64,000 bases of DNA, taken from the NCBI GenBank assembly GCA_902492235.1, contig CABUKS010000007.1, forward strand, positions 14,354 through 78,353, in the 5' to 3' direction. The position numbers were made by a program, and so were the translations under genes. Below, piece by piece: positions 43,209-54,269 of the stretch (the stretch's first letter is position 1; each line of letters opens with the position of its first letter). Source of the stretch: an uncultured Collinsella sp. GTDB lineage: Bacteria; Actinomycetota; Coriobacteriia; Coriobacteriales; Coriobacteriaceae. A model generated the notes under the pieces. It did not search any database. It was not told the DNA's origin and saw only the letters and a program-made list of their open reading frames with translations.

Positions 43209-44415
43209 AGTTGCCGTAACCTCCCCTCTCCTGGTCGCGGATGACGTGGCCGCCCTCGAGGGCGATCACGCGACGGTGCATGCTATCGACCATCTCGCGG
43301 TCGTGCGTGGCGACGATCACGGTGGTGCCGGTGCGGTTAATACGCTCGAGCAGCTTCATGATTCCCAGCGAGATCGCCGGGTCGAGGTTGCCCGTCGGCT
43401 CGTCGCAGATCAGCAGCGGCGGACGGTTGACCATAGCACGGGCGACGGCAACGCGCTGCTGCTCGCCACCGGAAAGCTGGTCGGGCAGCGAGTCCATCTG
43501 ATCGGCCAGGCCGACCAGACGCAGCACCTCGGGCACCTGGCTGCGAATGACGCCCTTGGGCTTGCCGATGCACTGCAGGGCAAACGCCACGTTTTCGTAG
43601 GCGGTCTTTTGCGGCAGAAGCTTAAAGTCCTGGAACACGGCGCCAATCTGGCGGCGCAGGAACGGAACCTTGCGGTTCTTGATCTTCATGAGGTCCTGAC
43701 CGGCAACCAGGATGCGACCGCTCGTCGGCTTGACGTCGCGGTTGAGCGTCGACAGCAGCGTGGTCTTACCCGAGCCGGAGTGACCGACCAGGAAGACGAA
43801 CTCGCCCGGATAGATCTCGATGTTGATGTCGTCGAGTGCAGGCTTGTTGGGCTGTGCCGGATAGATCTTGGTGACATGCTCCATAAGGATGACGGGCTCG
43901 ACACCGGCCTGCTTGGCCATCTTCTTGCGGCTGGCCTGCGGATCGATGGGCGCGAACACCGACGTAAAATCGGGGTTGTTGAGCGCGTTATCGAGGCTTG
44001 CGACCTCGGCTGCCTGATCGCTCTCGACCACCGGGGCAGCAGGCTGCGTGGGGTCGGGAATAGCGGCAAAGAGACCGGACTGCGCAGGCTGAGGAGCCGG
44101 CGTCGCAGGGGCCATGGGGTCGGGAATGCCGGCCATGGTAGGCTGCGGCGTGGCGGCGCCAGCCTGAGGCTGCTCCACGCGAGCGGTCACGGCCTGAACG
44201 GGCTCAAAACCCGCCGCGCCGGAAAGCGCAACATCGCTAGTGGGATTGTAGGCAAAGGGATCGGATGCCGGCTGTGCCTGATCTGCCGGCTGAGCGGGGG
44301 CCTGAGCAACAGGCTGGCCCTCTGAATCCGGAGTGGCGAAACGACTGCCCTGGACGCCTGCCTGCGTCTTGGGGGCATCATCGCCCGCACCGGAGGTACG
44401 GAAGTGGTTACCCAC
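43195..44415 (-). CDS. ftsE: Cell division ATPase FtsE with a long N-terminal extension
   Basis: 406 aa, against about 225-230 for typical FtsE. Residues 1-170 are rich in Pro, Ala, Gln and Asp and probably disordered. The ABC ATPase then starts at LMEHVTKIYPAQ with Walker A GHSGSGKT, signature LSGGEQQRV, Walker B LLICDEPTG and the H-loop THD. GTG 44415 follows AAGGAG by 5 bp. No internal start has a ribosome site, so the extension is probably translated. It might recruit other division proteins. Confidence 0.92.
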   Translation of the reverse strand: MGNHFRTSGAGDDAPKTQAGVQGSRFATPDSEGQPVAQAPAQPADQAQPASDPFAYNPTSDVALSGAAGFEPVQAVTARVEQPQAGAATPQPTMAGIPDPMAPATPAPQPAQSGLFAAIPDPTQPAAPVVESDQAAEVASLDNALNNPDFTSVFAPIDPQASRKKMAKQAGVEPVILMEHVTKIYPAQPNKPALDDINIEIYPGEFVFLVGHSGSGKTTLLSTLNRDVKPTSGRILVAGQDLMKIKNRKVPFLRRQIGAVFQDFKLLPQKTAYENVAFALQCIGKPKGVIRSQVPEVLRLVGLADQMDSLPDQLSGGEQQRVAVARAMVNRPPLLICDEPTGNLDPAISLGIMKLLERINRTGTTVIVATHDREMVDSMHRRVIALEGGHVIRDQERGGYGNYGTN

Positions 44416-44521
44416 TGGTGCTCCTTATCGTCGTGCGTTTAAACTACATGAGCGCTTTGTATTTTAGCAGCATTAGCTTTGCTGCACATAAGAAGCATGG
44501 CGTGCTTAGTGATCCCGTCGG

Positions 44522-44640
44522 CCGGGCACAGGGTTACTCTCCAAATCGTCCTCGGACATGTCGGAGCCCCCGCTGCGCGCTTCGCGCGGCAGGGGCTCCT
44601 CCGTCCTGCGGAAAGATTTGGAGAGTAACCCTGTGCCCGG
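44522..44640. repeat. 119-bp near-perfect hairpin
   Basis: 26-bp perfect arms (44522-44547 and 44615-44640, CCGGGCACAGGG...) enclose a second stem GGAGCCCC...GGGGCTCC at 44563-44599 with a GC-rich tip. It lies in the 508-bp ftsE / zinc-ribbon gap, about 100 bp upstream of ftsE, and has no coding content. Confidence 0.85.
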
Positions 44641-44767
44641 TCTGCGATAACTAAGGGGTCGCTGCGTTTTGCTTGGGTGCAGCAGCGCCATGCTTGGGGT
44701 CTGAATTGCACTTTGTTGGGATGGGCCCGTTTCCCTGATGGGACCGTGCTTGAGGGGCGTCTTCATA

Positions 44768-44834
44768 AGTTGCGGTGAAATAGGGACTGTTTTAGCAGTT
44801 AAAAGCCCTAATCAGTCCTTATTTCACCGCAACT
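44768..44834. repeat. 67-bp hairpin repeat (AGTTGCGGTGAAATA family), copy 4
   Basis: Arms 44768-44789 and 44813-44834, 23-nt loop. It lies 89 bp upstream of the zinc-ribbon gene, with copy 5 at that gene's 3' end in the same orientation. Confidence 0.85.
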
Positions 44835-44923
44835 TATATTGGGGCTCATTGTTGCGCAACTTGGATTTGGATTATCGCTTTACAGTGACCTCGATTAGAA
44901 CGCCTATGGTTACGGGGGCCGGC

Positions 44924-45655
44924 ATGAATTGTCCTTATTGTGGAACTGAGTTGCGCGATGGTGTTAGGTACTGCACGGCGTGCGGGGTTGCCGTCGATGG
45001 CGTCTCTGCTGATTCTGAACTTCGGGTAAAGCCTCGGAACCACGTTGCGGCTATCCTTGCCTGCATGCTGATAATCGGCATCATCGGCGGTAGCTGTTTG
45101 GGTCTTTATCTGCGGCAGATTTTTTCCCACTTTATATCGGCTCATTCGGAGCATGCTATTGTGCTCAACATCTCTGCCGCAGGTTGGGATACCGATAGCG
45201 GGGCCTCACGTGTCCCGATACACATTACGGGCAAGACTGTCGACGGGATAACGGTCGACAAGGTTGAGTTCGTCGCCTCCGACGGTTCCGGTATCAGCCT
45301 CATTCAAGGTGTGTACACGCTCGAGGCGGCAGGTTCCCCCATCGCCACCGATGGCAAGATTTATAAAATTCCCTGCACGAGCGCGACACTCGTCCTCGAC
45401 GATGTCTTTGCCGCAGGCGAAACGATCAATCTCGCCGAGCTCGCTGAGCAGGATTCGATACTCACCTTCTGCCCCATCGATGCCGGCGATATGACCAACG
45501 ACGAAATCTATGATGCCGCCCTACTCGCCATGGCATATAAAGGCGACGACGCCCCCGATGTTGCCGCACTGTGCCAAGCGGCAATCAACCGACGTGACGG
45601 CACCAGCACAAGCGGGAACGCCTTCGAAAGTTGCGGTGAAATACGGATTAATTGA
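44924..45655 (+). CDS. Zinc-ribbon membrane protein, function unknown
   Basis: 243 aa. An N-terminal zinc ribbon (NCPYCGTELRDGVRYCTACG) is followed by a helix (AAILACMLIIGIIGGSCLGL) and an outer domain of about 155 residues with beta-strand character. The same zinc-ribbon-plus-helix plan occurs in many Firmicute and actinobacterial surface proteins (DUF-type). The last eight residues, SCGEIRIN, and the stop codon are encoded by hairpin repeat copy 5, so the original C-terminus may have been replaced. ATG 44924 follows GGGGG; the longer frame reads through copy 4 and is rejected. Confidence 0.72.
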   Translation: MNCPYCGTELRDGVRYCTACGVAVDGVSADSELRVKPRNHVAAILACMLIIGIIGGSCLGLYLRQIFSHFISAHSEHAIVLNISAAGWDTDSGASRVPIHITGKTVDGITVDKVEFVASDGSGISLIQGVYTLEAAGSPIATDGKIYKIPCTSATLVLDDVFAAGETINLAELAEQDSILTFCPIDAGDMTNDEIYDAALLAMAYKGDDAPDVAALCQAAINRRDGTSTSGNAFESCGEIRIN

Positions 45656-45695
45656 GCCTTTAAACTGGCAAAACAGTCCTTATTTCACCGCAACT
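45629..45695. repeat. 67-bp hairpin repeat (AGTTGCGGTGAAATA family), copy 5
   Basis: Arms 45629-45650 and 45674-45695, 23-nt loop, overlapping the final 27 bp of the zinc-ribbon gene. Confidence 0.85.
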
Positions 45696-45699
45696 GAAA

Positions 45700-45728
45700 C
45701 AGGGGCGCTCTCCAAGAGAGCGCCCCTG
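45700..45728 (-). terminator. Terminator of the transketolase operon
   Basis: CAGGGGCGCTCTC / GAGAGCGCCCCTG followed by TTTC on the minus strand. It could also stop the rightward zinc-ribbon transcript. Confidence 0.75.
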
Positions 45729-45798
45729 CCGGGTTTCCATAGTACTGGCGAAACAGTTTTATAGTTCTGGCGAAGCAGTCCTTGAGATCCGCCTTGCC

Positions 45799-46740
45799 TT
45801 ATGCCAAGAACTCCTTGGTGGTCGCCACGATGTTGGCGGCGTCCAGGCCGTACTTGTGCAGGAGCTCGGCGCCCGGGCCGGACTCACCGAAGGTGTCGTT
45901 GACGCCGATCTTCTTGAGCGGCGTCGGGCACTGCTCGCACAGGACGTCGGCAACGGCGCTGCCCAGGCCGCCGATCACGGAGTGCTCCTCGACGGTCACG
46001 ACGTGGCCGGTCTTGGTGGCGCTCTTGACGATCAGGTCGGCGTCGATGGGCTTGATGGTGTGCATGTTGATGACCTCGGCGTCGATACCCTCGGCAGCGA
46101 GCTGCTCGGCGGCCTCGAGAGCCTCGCCGACCATCAGGCCGCAGGCGATGATGGTCACATCGGCGCCCTCGCGCATGACAATGCCCTTACCCAACTCGAA
46201 CTTGTAGGTCTCGGGGTCGTTGATAACCGGCGAGGCCAAACGGGCGAAGCGCATGTACACCGGACCGTCGCACTCGTAGGCGGCGCGCGTCACGGCGCGG
46301 GCCTCCACATCGTCGGCAGGAACGATAACAGTCATGCCGGGGATGACACGCATCAGGGCGATATCCTCGCAGCACTGGTGCGTGGCGCCGTCCTCGCCCA
46401 CCGAGATACCGGCGTGCGTGGCACCGATCTTAACGTTGAGGTGTGGGTAGCCGATGGAGTTACGGACCTGCTCAAAGGCGCGACCGGCAGCGAACATGGC
46501 AAAGGTGCTCGCGAAGGCGACACGACCGGTGGTCGCGATACCGGCGGCGACGCCCATCAGGTTGCTCTCGGCGATGCCCACATCGAAGAAGCGGTCGGGG
46601 CAGGCTGCCTTGAACTTGCCGGTCTGCGTGGCGGCAGCCAGGTCGGCGTCGAGGACCACAAAGTCATCGTGCTCGTTGGCGAGCTCGACGAGGGCCTCGC
46701 CGTAGCTTACGCGCGTGGCGATTTTCTTGACGTCTGCCAT
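45799..46740 (-). CDS. Transketolase, C-terminal subunit
   Basis: 313 aa, equivalent to the pyrimidine-binding and C-terminal domains of transketolase. Visible elements: FFDVGIAESNLMGVAAGIA (with the catalytic Glu of the TPP site), GATHAGISVGEDGATHQ and a C-terminal EEHSVIGGLGSA. Split transketolases are common in anaerobes. It would pair with the N-terminal subunit encoded directly upstream to move two-carbon units in the pentose phosphate pathway. ATG 46740 has GAGGAG 7 bp upstream, within the end of the upstream gene. Confidence 0.93.
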   Translation of the reverse strand: MADVKKIATRVSYGEALVELANEHDDFVVLDADLAAATQTGKFKAACPDRFFDVGIAESNLMGVAAGIATTGRVAFASTFAMFAAGRAFEQVRNSIGYPHLNVKIGATHAGISVGEDGATHQCCEDIALMRVIPGMTVIVPADDVEARAVTRAAYECDGPVYMRFARLASPVINDPETYKFELGKGIVMREGADVTIIACGLMVGEALEAAEQLAAEGIDAEVINMHTIKPIDADLIVKSATKTGHVVTVEEHSVIGGLGSAVADVLCEQCPTPLKKIGVNDTFGESGPGAELLHKYGLDAANIVATTKEFLA

Positions 46741-46741
46741 C

Positions 46742-47572
46742 CTAGAGCTCCTCTCCGGCGGCCGTGAGCTCTGCCATGGCCTGCTCAAACTGTTCATCGT
46801 TGGGGGCCTTACCGTGCCAACCCACCTGGTTCTCCATAAAGGAGACGCCCTTGCCCTTCATAGTCTCGGCGATAATGGCGGTCGGCTGCCCCTTGGTAGC
46901 GCGAGCCTCGGCAAAGGCGGCGCGGATCTGGTCGAAATCGTTGCCGTCGGCAAGCTCCACCACGTGGAACTTAAAGGCACGGAACTTGTCGGCGAGCGGC
47001 ATGGGGTCGTTGACCTCCTCGACGGGGCCGTCAATCTGAAGGCCGTTGTGGTCGACGATCACGCAGAGGTTGTCGAGCTGCTGGTTGCCGGCAAACATGG
47101 CTGCCTCCCAGACCTGGCCCTCCTCGCTCTCGCCATCGCCCAGCAGGGCGTACGTGCGGTAAGTATCGCCCCAGTGCTTGGCGGCAACCGCCATGCCCAC
47201 GGCGGCGGAGATGCCCTGGCCGAGCGAGCCGGTGGACATGTCGACGCCCGGGGTGTCGTTCATGTTGGGGTGACCCTGCAGGTGGCTGCCGATATGGCGC
47301 AGCGTCTTGAGGTCCTCTTTGGGGAAGAACCCGCGCTCGGCGAGCACGGCGTACAGGCCCGGAGCGCAGTGGCCCTTGGAGAGCACAAAGCGATCGCGGT
47401 CGGCCTTGCGGGGATCGGCCGGGTCGACGTTCATTTCCTCAAAGTACAGATAGGTCATGATGTCGGCAGCGCCGAGCGAACCGCCCGGATGGCCGGACTT
47501 GGCAGCGTGCACGCCGGTGACGATGCCCTTCCTTACCTCGTTGGCAACCTTTTTGAGCTCTTCGTCGCTCAT
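46742..47572 (-). CDS. Transketolase, N-terminal subunit
   Basis: 276 aa, the TPP diphosphate-binding half. Motifs are GHPGGSLGAADIMTYLYF, GHCAPGLYAVLAERG, TGSLGQGISAAVGMA and GDGESEEGQVWEA, the last binding Mg-TPP. It is complete and coupled to the C-terminal subunit, 1 bp apart. The start at 47572 follows GGAAGG. Together the two halves equal the roughly 590-650 aa of a one-piece enzyme. Confidence 0.93.
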   Translation of the reverse strand: MSDEELKKVANEVRKGIVTGVHAAKSGHPGGSLGAADIMTYLYFEEMNVDPADPRKADRDRFVLSKGHCAPGLYAVLAERGFFPKEDLKTLRHIGSHLQGHPNMNDTPGVDMSTGSLGQGISAAVGMAVAAKHWGDTYRTYALLGDGESEEGQVWEAAMFAGNQQLDNLCVIVDHNGLQIDGPVEEVNDPMPLADKFRAFKFHVVELADGNDFDQIRAAFAEARATKGQPTAIIAETMKGKGVSFMENQVGWHGKAPNDEQFEQAMAELTAAGEEL

Positions 47573-47779
47573 TGTGCCTTCCTTTCATCCTCATTAGACA
47601 AAATGCGCACGGCACCGAAGGTAATCCCAACACAGCCGCAATGCACGTACGTCATTCATTATGCTGGAAACTGATGGCTTTACCAGAGTTTTTATCATTA
47701 TTTGAACAATTTAGCAGGCAGAACCGCTGATGAAACGGTTTATCAATGTGAACGTCTTTTGGATGGAACGCGGTCGACC

Positions 47780-48670
47780 CTACGCGCTAATGTCCTTGAA
47801 TCCCTCGCCGAAGGCTTCCGTAACGTCAGCGACCGTCACAATGGCGTGAGGATCGCGCTCGCGCACGATCGTCTTGAGGGTATTGAGCTCTCGACGGCTC
47901 ACGATGACCATAATCACCGGCTTCTCGGCACCCGAATACATGCCAGTCGCCTTAAACTTGGTACAACCACGACCCAGGCCATACATGATATCGGCAGCGA
48001 TATCAGGGAACTTGTCCGAGATGATGAGTACCATACGGCGTTTGTTGCCACCATCGACCACGGCATCGATCACGTAGCCGCTAATGACCATCGAAAGGCC
48101 TGCATATAGTGCGTTTTCGATTGAAAAGACCGGAGCCGACAGCGCGCATACGGCAACATCGATCGCCATGACGGTCGAGCCCACGGGCAGCGAGGTATTA
48201 CGCGATATGATTTGGCCAATCGTGTCCGAACCGCCGGTGTTGGCGCCGGCGCGCAACACCATGCCGTAACCGATGCCCGTAATAATGCCGCCCCACATAG
48301 CGGGAAGCATCAGGTCCGCATCCGCCAGAGGTGCTACAAACGGGGCGAACAGATCGGTAAAGAAGCCCAGCAGCACAAAGCCCGTCGCGGTCTGCACCAC
48401 GTAGAACATGCCGCCCTCGCGCATAACGACCAGCAGCAGCAAGGCATTCATCACGATGGTCTGGATACCGACGGGAAGCGACACGCCTCGCGTCGCGCCG
48501 ACCGCCTGGATAATGGTGGCAAGGCCCGTAACGCCACCGGCAGCAAGGCCGTTGGGAATCAAAAACAGGTCGGTCGCAATAGCGGCCAGAGCGCACCCCA
48601 ACATGATCTGGGGCAGATCGTGAAAGAAGTTCATCGAAAGAATGCGCTTGATGTCCAGACGATATGCCAT
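47780..48670 (-). CDS. YitT-family membrane protein (DUF2179 C-terminus)
   Basis: 296 aa. Five to six hydrophobic helices in the first 200 residues include LFLIPNGLAAGGVTGLATII and GMVLRAGANTGGSDTIGQI, both characteristic of YitT. The C-terminal DUF2179 domain ends in TIVRERDPHAIVTVADVTEAFGEGF. The family is widespread but its transported substrate is not established. ATG 48670 follows GAGGGAGG by 4 bp. It is a single gene between the transketolase operon and the prfB terminator. Confidence 0.87.
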   Translation of the reverse strand: MAYRLDIKRILSMNFFHDLPQIMLGCALAAIATDLFLIPNGLAAGGVTGLATIIQAVGATRGVSLPVGIQTIVMNALLLLVVMREGGMFYVVQTATGFVLLGFFTDLFAPFVAPLADADLMLPAMWGGIITGIGYGMVLRAGANTGGSDTIGQIISRNTSLPVGSTVMAIDVAVCALSAPVFSIENALYAGLSMVISGYVIDAVVDGGNKRRMVLIISDKFPDIAADIMYGLGRGCTKFKATGMYSGAEKPVIMVIVSRRELNTLKTIVRERDPHAIVTVADVTEAFGEGFKDISA

Positions 48671-48682
48671 GCTGCCTCCCTC

Positions 48683-48711
48683 AAAAAAGCGCACCCAAAC
48701 GGATGCGCTTT
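48683..48711 (-). terminator. Terminator of the secA-prfB transcript
   Basis: AAAGCGCATCC / GGGTGCGCTTTTTT on the minus strand. Confidence 0.85.
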
Positions 48712-48835
48712 GAACTTCTTCTTGTATTCGATTCTACCGATTCGCCGGACAAAAACCACCCCTGCGCAGGGTTTATTCTGGATACAAACCCGTCCAACCG
48801 TTGGACTTGGCATCGGCTTGAAGCCACCCGATGTT

Positions 48836-49983
48836 TTAGACCTCCGAGCCTTCTGCGTCAGCGTTGCCGGTGGCCCAACGATGGTAGCCAATAACAAACG
48901 GGTCCAGGTCGCCATCGTCAAGGACGGCCTCGACATTGCTGGTCTCCACGCCCGTGCGTAGGTCTTTGACCATCTGGTACGGGTAGAGCACGTAGCTGCG
49001 AATCTGGTTGCCAAAACCGATCGTGGTCTTGGGTCCGCGAATCTCATCGAGCGCCTCGGCGCGCTTCTCGAGCTCAATCTCGTACAGGCGAGCCTTGAGG
49101 ATCTGCATGCACGCGGCCTTGTTCTGAATCTGGCTGCGCTCGTTTTGGCAGGTAACCACAATGCCGCTGGGGAAATGCGTCACGCGCACGGCGGAGTCCG
49201 TGGTGTTAACGCCCTGACCGCCCGGGCCGCTCGCGTGGTACACGTCCACGCGGATGTCATCGGGACTGATCTCGATGTCGATATCATCGGGTAGCACGGG
49301 GATGACCTCGACGCCGGCAAACGTGGTCTGGCGGCGCTTCTTGTCGTCGGTGGGGCTAATGCGAACCAAGCGATGGACGCCGGCCTCGGCGCGCAGCATG
49401 CCAAATGCGTCCTTGCCCTCGACGGTAAAGGTCGCGCGGTCGATGCCGATGACCTCGGCCGCGGGACAGTCGTTGATGGTGACCTTCCAGCCGCGACGCT
49501 GGCAGTACTTCATGTACATCTTAAAGAGCATGAAGGTCCAGTCCTGGGCCTCCAGACCACCCTGTCCGGGCTTGATGGTCACGATGGCATCGCCGTGATC
49601 GAACTCACCGGTAAACCAGCTCGAAAGCTCAAGCTCATCGATGGCACGGGCCAGGCGCTCAGCCGTGGCTGCAGCCTCCTCGCGAAGGGCGGCGGCGTCG
49701 GGGTCATCCCCCATCTCCTCGGCAAGCTCCAGCGCGGCGCGGGCATCGGAAAGCTCGCCGCGCGCGGTGTCCACGGCAGCGATATCTTCCTTGGTGCGCG
49801 CGATCTCCTCCATGGTGGCACGGGCGGCGTCGGCGTCATCCCAAAAGCCAGGGGCAACACTTTTGGCCTCGAGCTCGGACACGCGGGTACGCTTCTCGTC
49901 CAGGTGGAGATATGACTCGACCTCACCGAGCCGGTCCGCAAACGCGTCCAGCTCGGCGGGCGTTACCTCTAAAGCCTCAGCCA

Positions 49984-49984
<1 letters not shown>
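48836..49984 (-). CDS. prfB: Peptide chain release factor 2
   Basis: 382 aa, one uninterrupted frame, so there is no programmed frameshift of the Escherichia coli type. The catalytic GGQ lies in ASGPGGQGVNTTD. At the stop-codon recognition position, where RF2 normally has SPF, this protein reads RISPTDDKKRRQ. The rest (helical N-terminus, ending GYHRWATGN) fits RF2. It would release at UGA and UAA. The TAA of secA overlaps the prfB ATG (TAATG), so they are coupled. Confidence 0.93.
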
Positions 49985-52791
<2,807 letters not shown>

Positions 52792-52917
52792 GTGGTTTTC
52801 CTTTTTGGCCATCGCCCACGCCGTGCAGCTGCGGGCGAGTTAAACACAGATGATTGTACTTTAGCCAAACAAGGCGCGGCCTATACGGTCGACCTCGACC
52901 GCCACGTAATAACTACG

Positions 52918-53060
52918 ACCAACCTGCCAAAAAGGGACTGGTTTAATTTGTCAGCTTTTATCTGGGTAAACGCTGTCTCTCTGCCATTTGGCGCAAACCA
53001 ATCCGTCCCCTTCGTACCAATCTGGTGCCATGGAGACAGGTTCGTTTGCACCAATAAAGG
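52918..53060. repeat. Dispersed repeat cluster (AACCTGCCAAAAAGGGAC..., GGAGACAGGTTCGTTTGCACC)
   Basis: The first part resembles 39805-39842, the last part resembles arms of 7311-7452. This fills most of the secA/rpmE gap together with the rpmE terminator. Confidence 0.55.
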
Positions 53061-53063
53061 AAA

Positions 53064-53095
53064 AGGGCCGCGCACCCAAATGGATGCACGGCCCT
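53064..53095 (-). terminator. Terminator of rpmE
   Basis: AGGGCCGTGCATCC / GGGTGCGCGGCCCTTTTCC on the minus strand. Confidence 0.85.
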
Positions 53096-53131
53096 CATGC
53101 CATGAATGCGAGCGATTCCGCGGCGAGCTAT

Positions 53132-53557
53132 TTACTCAGCAGCCTCGGTGGTCTCGACCTCGGCAGCGGCCTCCTCGACGGGAGCCTCTGCGGGAGCCTC
53201 GGCGGCCTGCTTGGCAGCCTCCTCGGCAAACTTAGCGGCACGCTTAGCCTTCTCGGCAGCCTTAGCCTCAGCGGCGGCCTTGCGAGCGGCCTCGGCCTCA
53301 GCAGCCTTGGCGGCCTTGGCAGCCTTGGCCTCCTCGGCCTTCTTGAGCTGGGCGGCAGCGGCGCCACCGAACTTGTCGGCGAAGCGCTGGACGCGTCCAC
53401 CGGTGTCGACGAACTTCTGCTGGCCGGTGTAGAACGGGTGGCACTCGTTGCAAAGCTCGACCTTCATCTCAGACACGGTAGCATGCGTCTTGAAGGTGTT
53501 GCCGCAGGAGCACGTCACCGTGCACTCGACATACTGGGGATGGATACCCTGCTTCAT
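53132..53557 (-). CDS. rpmE: Ribosomal protein L31 with an alanine-rich C-terminal extension
   Basis: 141 aa. Residues 1-72 are a zinc-type L31 (MKQGIHPQYVECTVTCSCG, CNECHPFYTGQQKF, RVQRFADKFG) with the CxC/CxxC zinc site. The remaining 70 residues are Ala, Lys and Glu rich and then Glu-Ala rich, probably a charged helix and a disordered end, which is not part of the ribosomal core. Start 53557 follows AAGGAG. It is the last conserved gene before the proposed integrated element. Confidence 0.92.
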   Translation of the reverse strand: MKQGIHPQYVECTVTCSCGNTFKTHATVSEMKVELCNECHPFYTGQQKFVDTGGRVQRFADKFGGAAAAQLKKAEEAKAAKAAKAAEAEAARKAAAEAKAAEKAKRAAKFAEEAAKQAAEAPAEAPVEEAAAEVETTEAAE

Positions 53558-53750
53558 GGTAGGACTCCTTATTGGTCAGGCGCTGGTTACCGATCAGCGC
53601 ATAAGGCGTCTTGGTTTCCGACCAAGACAACAAACTCGGCTATGGTACCACGGCGCCGCGTGTCCCACAAAAGGTTCACGGTCTTTTCGGAACGACACGA
53701 ATCTGACCCATCGAAACACATCTCCACCGTTCCTTCAACTGGGAAAATGC

Positions 53751-53783
53751 CGTCCCCGGGGCCTGAGAAGGGCCCCGGGGACG
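53751..53783. terminator. Perfect 13-bp hairpin at the left edge of the element
   Basis: CGTCCCCGGGGCC / GGCCCCGGGGACG, loop TGAGAAG. There is no T-run, so it may be a structural element rather than a true terminator. Its last two bases overlap the left direct repeat. Confidence 0.5.
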
Positions 53784-53849
53784 TTCGACTGACTGCGGGA
53801 ACGGCCTTTCCGCTCAATGTGTTCGGCTGAGATCGGAAATCAACCAAAC
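53782..53849 (+). repeat. Left 68-bp direct repeat (candidate att site)
   Basis: Starts CGTTCGACTGACTGCGGG and ends TCGGAAATCAACCAAAC. 65 of 68 bases match 60993-61060. Confidence 0.85.
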
Positions 53850-53879
53850 TGAACTAGGTTCAGTTGACATGGTTAAAAA

Positions 53880-53909
53880 CGAGGGGCGACGCTTTTGCGT
53901 CACCCCTCG
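53880..53909 (-). terminator. Terminator of the peptide/ABC operon
   Basis: CGAGGGGTGACGC AAAA GCGTCGCCCCTCG followed by TTTTTAA on the minus strand, 15 bp past the peptide gene. Confidence 0.88.
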
Positions 53910-53924
53910 TCCCGGCCGGTTGCT

Positions 53925-54230
53925 TTAGTTGTACACACGGTAGTTACACTTGAACTGGGTTATGTGTCCATAGTTGGAGCGGTACCAACCCGACGTATAG
54001 CTGATTGCCTCTGCGCCTAGATAGTCGTAGCCCTTGTTGTAGCGAAGCTGACGGTAGGTCGTGTCGTACTCTGCTACGTAAAACGTGTCTCCAGAGAAGG
54101 CTTTGTACCGGTCCTTAACCGTCGAAGCCATGTACGCGGGTTCGACATCGCCTTTCTCCCCGTTGAGCGCATAGACGGGTGCCGCGATTCCGCATAAAGC
54201 CGTTGCCACGAGGATGGCGTAGACAGCCAT
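53925..54230 (-). CDS. Lactococcin-972-like secreted peptide, probably 5'-frameshifted
   Basis: 101 aa as read from ATG 54230. A signal peptide (VYAILVATALCGIAAPVYA) precedes a mature part of about 79 residues ending YTSGWYRSNYGHITQFKCNY, which recalls the YSNYxH region of lactococcin 972. Lactococcin-972 genes are followed or preceded by a large permease and an ATPase, as here. ATG 54230 has no ribosome site. GGAGGTG does stand before an ATG at 54268, but that frame stops after six codons. One extra T in the TTT at 54258-54260 would join it to this frame, adding MDYFEQLKSNASR. So the gene may be damaged, or the base miscalled. Confidence 0.6.
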   Translation of the reverse strand: MAVYAILVATALCGIAAPVYALNGEKGDVEPAYMASTVKDRYKAFSGDTFYVAEYDTTYRQLRYNKGYDYLGAEAISYTSGWYRSNYGHITQFKCNYRVYN

Positions 54231-54269
54231 GCGCGACGCATTGGACTTCAGCTGTTCAAATAGTCCATG

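Noticed and set aside
53587..53847. Small ORFs sharing DFRSQPNTLSG at 53.8 and 61.0 kb
   Set aside because: The shared peptide comes from the two 68-bp direct repeats; neither ORF has a ribosome site.
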